Below are positions 20,798-25,565 of a stretch of 25,565 nucleotides of DNA, in pieces. The notes beneath the pieces were generated by a model. That model had not been told where the DNA came from, did not search any database, and saw only the letters and a list, made by a program, of their open reading frames with translations. The stretch's first letter is position 1; each line of letters opens with the position of its first letter. Position numbers and translations under genes: made by a program. The stretch comes from Acanthaster planci (taxonomy: Eukaryota > Echinodermata > Asteroidea > Valvatida > Acanthasteridae). The stretch is taken from assembly GCF_001949145.1 (NCBI RefSeq), contig NW_019091474.1:97962-123526 (forward strand). The letters are read 5' to 3'.

Positions 20798-23700
20798 CTG
20801 TAACAGGCAACAATATGTTACTTTTCCACTCTGAAAATGATCACGTATCGTAGTGTTTACTGCAATGTCATATTGGGATAGAATGGGGGTGTTTCAAAAG
20901 GACGGATGTTTTGTGTAACCGTCGCTTTTAATCTTCTGTGGAAAGTTTCCTCCACAATTGGAGACGGTATTAAGATTGCACCTTGCATTCGCGATGAACT
21001 GTAACTTACCCGTGCACTATTTCTCCCACCCATGACATACAATGACCCCCTTTCTATCCCACCAGCTGATGTGAACACAGTCAGTACGTAGGGCTATTAC
21101 TGTGTTCACGAGGTCTTGCTGTGTCTTTTCTTCTGAAAATTGACTATTTAAATAACAATGGGGAATTCTTGCAGCACAGGTAAGCAAACTATCCTACTAC
21201 CGCCCTACAGCCTAAGATGGCTCTACAGAAGTCTCAGGTGCAACACGCACTTCCCTTCGGTGTGTATAACCAATTGTGAATGTGTACAGGTGATCATGAA
21301 GAGACACATCCGTGTCATGTTAGCCTTCTAGAATTAATCCCTTGCACTATAACTCCCGTATAACTCACACCAAAAAAAATTCCAAAACTATAAATTTACA
21401 ATTTTTTACAGAAGAATGAAGAAAGGATGGTCATTTACGGGAAGTGATATTTTTTTCATCAAAGGCTCAATAAAAAAAGCTGGTTTTAAATCGTCAAAAG
21501 GTCTATGCAATATTTTTTTAAGAATGTCACCCCAAATATTTTTTCTTGACCAGCTGAGTTTCGTATTTTCCAAGGGGCATTTTAGTTGAATCCCATAACC
21601 AAAGTTCGATGTTATCAAGTCAGTTGTTAAGGGGAACGCACCCAAAAAGGATACACTCATACGTCAGAAAAACAAAGAAAACTTGAAGGTTTTAAAAAGC
21701 ACCATTGAATGCGAGTATCCAACCGTCACGTGTTCTAGTAAAAGCTACATTATTATCCCCATAAACAAACAGGAACATAACTTTGGAAAAGAAAACTGGG
21801 TTGATACACCAATATGTCCAACTCTGGTCTATATGACAGCACACATGAAAGATTCGATTGTACCTTAATTTCAGATGAAAGTAGTTTAAAAGCTTATTCT
21901 TCAGAGTGGACATAAAAAAGGTCAATGTTTTTACTAAAAGACACTGATTTTTCTTCCAAATGTCTTTTCCCCAAAAAATTATCCAGGCTATGGGATGCCT
22001 ACAACTTTTTTTTCAAATTTACTGAAATCAGCCAAATCACGATGTTTGTCGCAAAATTCAATATACCGCATTCTACGTTTCCAAGAAGAGACAATTATTC
22101 TTCTCTTCCAAAGGGGGAATTATGCTTTTGAAAAAGTTAACAACTACAGTGCAATTTTTTTCGAAAGCTGAGTAACCGTTTTACTTTTTGGTGAGAAATT
22201 CGCCTCTATTTGAAAATGTTGACAATAAGCTGCGTATATAAAGTACTAGAGTCTTTTACCTGGGAAAAAGCCAAACGCAATTGTCAAGGCTGCTGTAAAA
22301 ACAGCTAGCCAGCTGAAAGCAGGAACTAAATTTTCATCTCCGAACAGATCACGAGTGTAAATGTCACCCAGTATTGCTATCATTCCGCTGAGGCCGTAGT
22401 AGAGGAAAGCGTTGATCATCATAATCCAGTATGTGCTCATCCAAGGAAGGGTCAGCAAAGTCACAGAGCAGGCAATGGTGGTCACAAACAAACTGGGTCG
22501 CATCTTCAGCAGCCCTTTGTATAAAATCAGGCTAAAGACAATCTTGAAAACCACATTTCCTATTCCCCCAGCTAGACTAAACGTCACAGCTTCGTATCCA
22601 GAAAAACCTTTAGCCTTGGCATAAGACACAATGTAGATTATCCACATATTAGACACAAAATAATCACTCCCAAAAACGGGAACAGCAATCCAGAACTCGA
22701 CGCGGCCACAAACTGCCCACCCAAGAAGAGTCACTCGCGCAAAGATAGTTTCCTTTAAGATGTGGAGTCGTGATTTCTTCTTAGCATTAAAGCTTCTTGA
22801 TTGGCTGGTAGGCGACTCATTCTTCTTCCCTGGTCACGATTGGTCGGTACTTGTCTCGTGCCCGTGTTGACTCTGGTGCTGATCGTAGCAGGAAGCCAAA
22901 TGCACCAAGATGCATGCTGATAGCCCCTAGAAGTAGCATAGCACCTCGCCAGCCATAGGTGTCTAAAAGTACTTGAGTCAGGGGCCCAATGAGCATCATG
23001 CCCACTGCATGGCCTGAACTCCCAATACCAGTAGCCATGGCATAGCCTGTGGTGAAGTGATGACTGGCCATTGCTCTGGTCAAAATAGAGATGATAGACA
23101 AACCAGGCCCTGTACAGATTAAGCAAAAAGCCCGGACATTGGGGAAAAGAGTTTGAAATTGCTACTACGTGTACCTATTTTTGAATCTTTGAAAACATTT
23201 TTATTATTCAAAACGAACAAGACTCTACCAGTAATCAACTCGGGGATGATTTAACAAGGCGTCTTAATCAAGAGCTCTTCTAGGTAAATACAACTGAAGC
23301 GTCAATATAAGCCTTTTCCGATAGCAAGGGATTAATTTGTTTTAGATTTTCATTAGAATATTTCAAGAAATAGTCGATGAAAGTCTGTAAAACTGAACGA
23401 ACTAAACTCCTGCAATTCTGTTGGAACTGAAACGATTCTATCTTTCTTATCCAGACACGTGATAGTAATCCGTAGATTTTTCAAGGACATATCCATTCGA
23501 TGTTTTCAACCATCTTTATGACTATTATATTAAAAACTGTGGTATTTTCTACAGCTGAAACTGAAAACAATGTGACCTTTCAACAGGAAGGTTTGTCTTG
23601 TGCGCACTCTTTTATTTGTCTAACACGAAATAGCCTATTTTGTATGCACATGATCGTTGAGTACACACGATAAACATAGGCTACTATTTCCCAACGATAT

Positions 23701-24321
23701 TTGATACCCTTTCCTTAATCGACAAAAGAAAGGAAAACGAAACACGTTCCGGAAGAGAAGACTGCTCATACTTGTGTTTTCTAACTTCTGGTCATTAATT
23801 AACAGAAAAGAAAATATAGCATACCTGTCAATAAGGATAACGTTAGTGCCAGATGCAGTGTGCTGGTTGAGAAAGACGAGAGTATCAGAGACGAGCCACT
23901 AAGGAGACCACTCATTATGACCACAGTGCGAGTTCCAAAAATACCATCTAATGGTCCAGACAGGGGACCTGCGTGGGTGAAGTAACAACACTAGCAAAAC
24001 CAACTGCAAATTGGGTTTTGTACGTTTTGAAACTGTGATATCCAGTAAACCAACACTTAACGTGAGAACCATCTAAAAGGCACTACTCTTCAAGTTATCA
24101 CTTTGGATTACCGGAAAATTTCCTCTTCAATACAACTGCTGCTCTAAAATCATTACAAAACAGTTTATTTCGAAATTGATCGTTACACCATCGGCATGCT
24201 CAGTTTTAGATTAAAACGAAAATCAGCCTTATTCTTGTTGGTTCTTAAACCGCAAACACACCTGCAAAACCTGCCACAGCATTCATGGCAGTAATAAGAC
24301 TGCCAATCATCCAGGTGTCAG
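20670..24321 (-). CDS. SLC16/MCT-like transporter paralogue, 5' incomplete and frameshifted
   Basis: Exons on the minus strand are 24262-24321 (partial exon 1), 23825-23968, 22260-23109 and 20670-20797. Structure and phases mirror the plus-strand gene: exon 2 is 144 nt in both, exon 4 is 128 nt in both, and exon 3 is 850 against 843 nt. The excess of 7 is two codons plus one extra base. The product keeps motif A (GPLSGPLDGIFGTR), HHFTTGYAMATGIGSSGHAV in the TM4-TM5 region, and Asn/Lys in TM8 (GGIGNVVFK). It ends ALLSRRKGRPL. The frame breaks at TGA 22817-22819; see the exon 3 entry. TM1 and the start codon lie beyond the n at 24322. It is either a young pseudogene or a functional gene with one sequence error. 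Confidence 0.8.
22260..23109 (-). CDS. Minus-strand transporter, exon 3 with a frameshift
   Basis: The acceptor aatctgtacag ends at 23110 and the donor CCCAG|GTAA follows 22260. The upper part reads GPGLSIISILTRAMASHHFT and continues through TM6 to PIVTREEE, then hits TGA (22817-22819). The lower part, from about 22818 down, is open in a frame displaced by one base and reads ESPTSQSRS, then through TM7-TM11 to FFPG. Alignment with the plus-strand protein places the slip within the repetitive GAAGAAGAA run, consistent with one extra base. The break falls in the TM6-TM7 loop. Confidence 0.85.
23825..23968 (-). CDS. Minus-strand transporter, exon 2
   Basis: The acceptor is cacccacgcag and the donor TTGACAG|GTAT. 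The exon is 144 nt, phase 1, with no break. It encodes GPLSGPLDGIFGTRTVVIMS and TM3. It differs from the plus-strand exon 2 at about 8 of 49 residues, mostly conservative. Confidence 0.9.
24262..24321 (-). CDS. Minus-strand transporter, partial exon 1
   Basis: The exon encodes DTWMIGSLITAMNAVAGFAG, the TM1-TM2 loop and TM2, with donor GCAG|GTGTG. The exon stops abruptly at the n (24322), and the sequence then jumps into a copy of exon 3. TM1 and the start codon are therefore missing from this copy. Confidence 0.8.
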
Positions 24322-24322
24322 N

Positions 24323-25565
24323 TCAAAATAGAGATGATAGACAAACCAGGCCCTGTACAGATTAAGCAAAAAGCCCGGACATTGGGAAAATGAGTTTGAA
24401 AATTGCTACAACGTGTACCTATTTCTGAATCTTTGAAAACAATTTTACTGTTCAAAACGAAAACGAGTCTAAACAGTAAGCAACTCGGGGATGATTTAAC
24501 ACAGCGCCTTAATCAAGAGTTCTTCTAGGTAAATACAGTTGAAGCGTCAATACAAGCCTTTTTCATAGCAAGGGATTAATTTTGTTTTAGATTTTCATTA
24601 AAATGTTTCAAGAAACAGTCGATGAAAGTCTGTAAAACTGAACGAACTAAACTTCTGCAATTCGGTTGGAAACGAAGCGATTCTACCTTTCTTATCCAGA
24701 CACGTGATAGTAATCCGTGGATTTTTCAAGGACATATTCATTCGATGTTTTCAATCATCTTTATGACTATTATATTAAAAAAAACTGTAGTGTTTTCTGC
24801 AGCTGTAACTGAAACAATGTGACCTTTCAACAGGAAGGTTTGTCTTGTGTGCACTCTTTCATTAGTCTCACACGAAATAGCCTATTTTGTATGCACATGC
24901 TCGTTGATTACACACGATAAACACTACTATTTCAAAACGATATTTGATACCCTATCCTTAATCGACAACAGAAAGGAAAACGAAACAAGTTCCGAAAGAG
25001 AAGACTGCTCATACTTGTGTTTTCTAACTTCTGGTCATTAATTAACAGAAAAGAAAATATAGCATACCTGTCAATAAGGATAACGTTAGTGCCAGATGCA
25101 GTGTGCTGGTTGAGAAAGACGAGAGTATCAGAGACGAGCCACTAAGGAGACCACTCATTACGACCACAGTGCGAGTTCCAAAAATACCATCTAATAGCCC
25201 AGACAGGGCACCTGCGTGGGTGAAGTAACAACACTAGCAAAACCAATAGAAAATTGGGTTTTCTACGTCTTGAAAGTGTGATCTCCAGTAAACCGACACT
25301 AAACGTGATAACCATCTAAAAGGCACTACTCTTCAAGTTATCACTTTAGATTCCTGCAAAATTTCCTCTTCAATACAATAGCCGCTCTAAAATCATTACG
25401 AAACAGTTTATTTCGAAATTGATCGTTACACCATCGGCATGCTCGGTTTTTGGATTAAAATTAAAATCAACCTTATTCTTGTTGGTTTTTAAACCACAAA
25501 CACACCTGCAAAACCTGCCACAGCATTCAGGGCCGTAATAAGACTGCCAATCATCCAGGTGTCGG
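24323..25565 (-). repeat. Second copy of the minus-strand gene's exon 1-2 region
   Basis: This 1243-base block repeats 23080-24321 (1242 bases) in the same orientation, with scattered substitutions and small indels: about 20 in a 210-base intron sample, and about 5 in the 144-base exon. It contains the first 30 nt of exon 3 (24323-24352), a full exon 2 with intact splice sites (25068-25211) and the end of exon 1 (25506-25565). Both copies stop at the same exon 1 position, one at the n and one at the window end. Exon 2 here reads GALSGLLDGIFGTRTVVVMS, changing both prolines of the motif A loop. Confidence 0.9.

Noticed and set aside
1-25565. CRISPR array, bacterial operon or phage-like system
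   Set aside because: No regular short repeats with spacers and no prokaryotic gene organisation; the window is an intron-containing animal locus.

Overview
The window looks like nuclear DNA from an animal, probably a marine invertebrate deuterostome such as an echinoderm (low confidence on the clade). Reasons: genes split by GT-AG introns, AT-rich non-coding DNA, a tRNA-derived SINE, an L2/CR1-type LINE, a piggyBac relic and many short foldback repeats. There are no bacterial operons, Shine-Dalgarno sites or long uninterrupted genes. Three isolated n characters (13533, 16472, 24322) show it is a draft assembly, and each sits where the sequence is inconsistent with itself or with its family.

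Two paralogous genes dominate. Both encode 12-helix major facilitator proteins of the SLC16/monocarboxylate transporter (MCT) type, arranged tail to tail. The plus-strand gene has four coding exons: 7733-7934, 10266-10409, 10960-11802 and 13427-13555 (ignoring one n). It is complete, about 438 aa. The minus-strand gene has the same exon structure, with all introns in phase 1 and identical lengths for exons 2 (144 nt) and 4 (128 nt): 20670-20797, 22260-23109, 23825-23968 and 24262-24321. Its exon 1 is cut off at an n. Its exon 3 carries one apparent frameshift, so it is either a recent pseudogene or contains a sequencing error. Beyond the n, 24323-25565 is a diverged second copy of 23080-24321 (end of exon 1, exon 2, first 30 nt of exon 3). 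It is a haplotype duplicate, a scaffolding artefact or a real partial tandem duplication.

Region by region: 1-7390 is non-coding, with foldback elements (20-167, 3917-4170), a cluster of CRE and ETS-like sites near 2290-2565, a SINE (about 5505-5886), an AT microsatellite and one weak zinc-finger-like reading frame. 7391-7592 is a 200-bp palindrome just upstream of the first transporter gene. 7703-14070 is the plus-strand gene; its intron 1 holds a piggyBac relic and its intron 3 holds one arm of a roughly 600-bp inverted repeat plus a perfect hairpin. 14071-20669 lies between the two genes and holds a 5'-truncated, decayed LINE (about 15050-16836), a hairpin and the second arm of the inverted repeat. 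20670-25565 is the minus-strand gene and its duplicate.

The two transporters presumably have related substrates, which sequence alone cannot name. Both keep the MCT TM1 lysine but carry Asn and Lys where proton-coupled MCTs have the TM8 Asp and Arg. I see no clearly novel multi-gene system. The most useful observations are the assembly-related frame corrections, the altered TM8 pair, and the SINE and LINE that share a 3' end.
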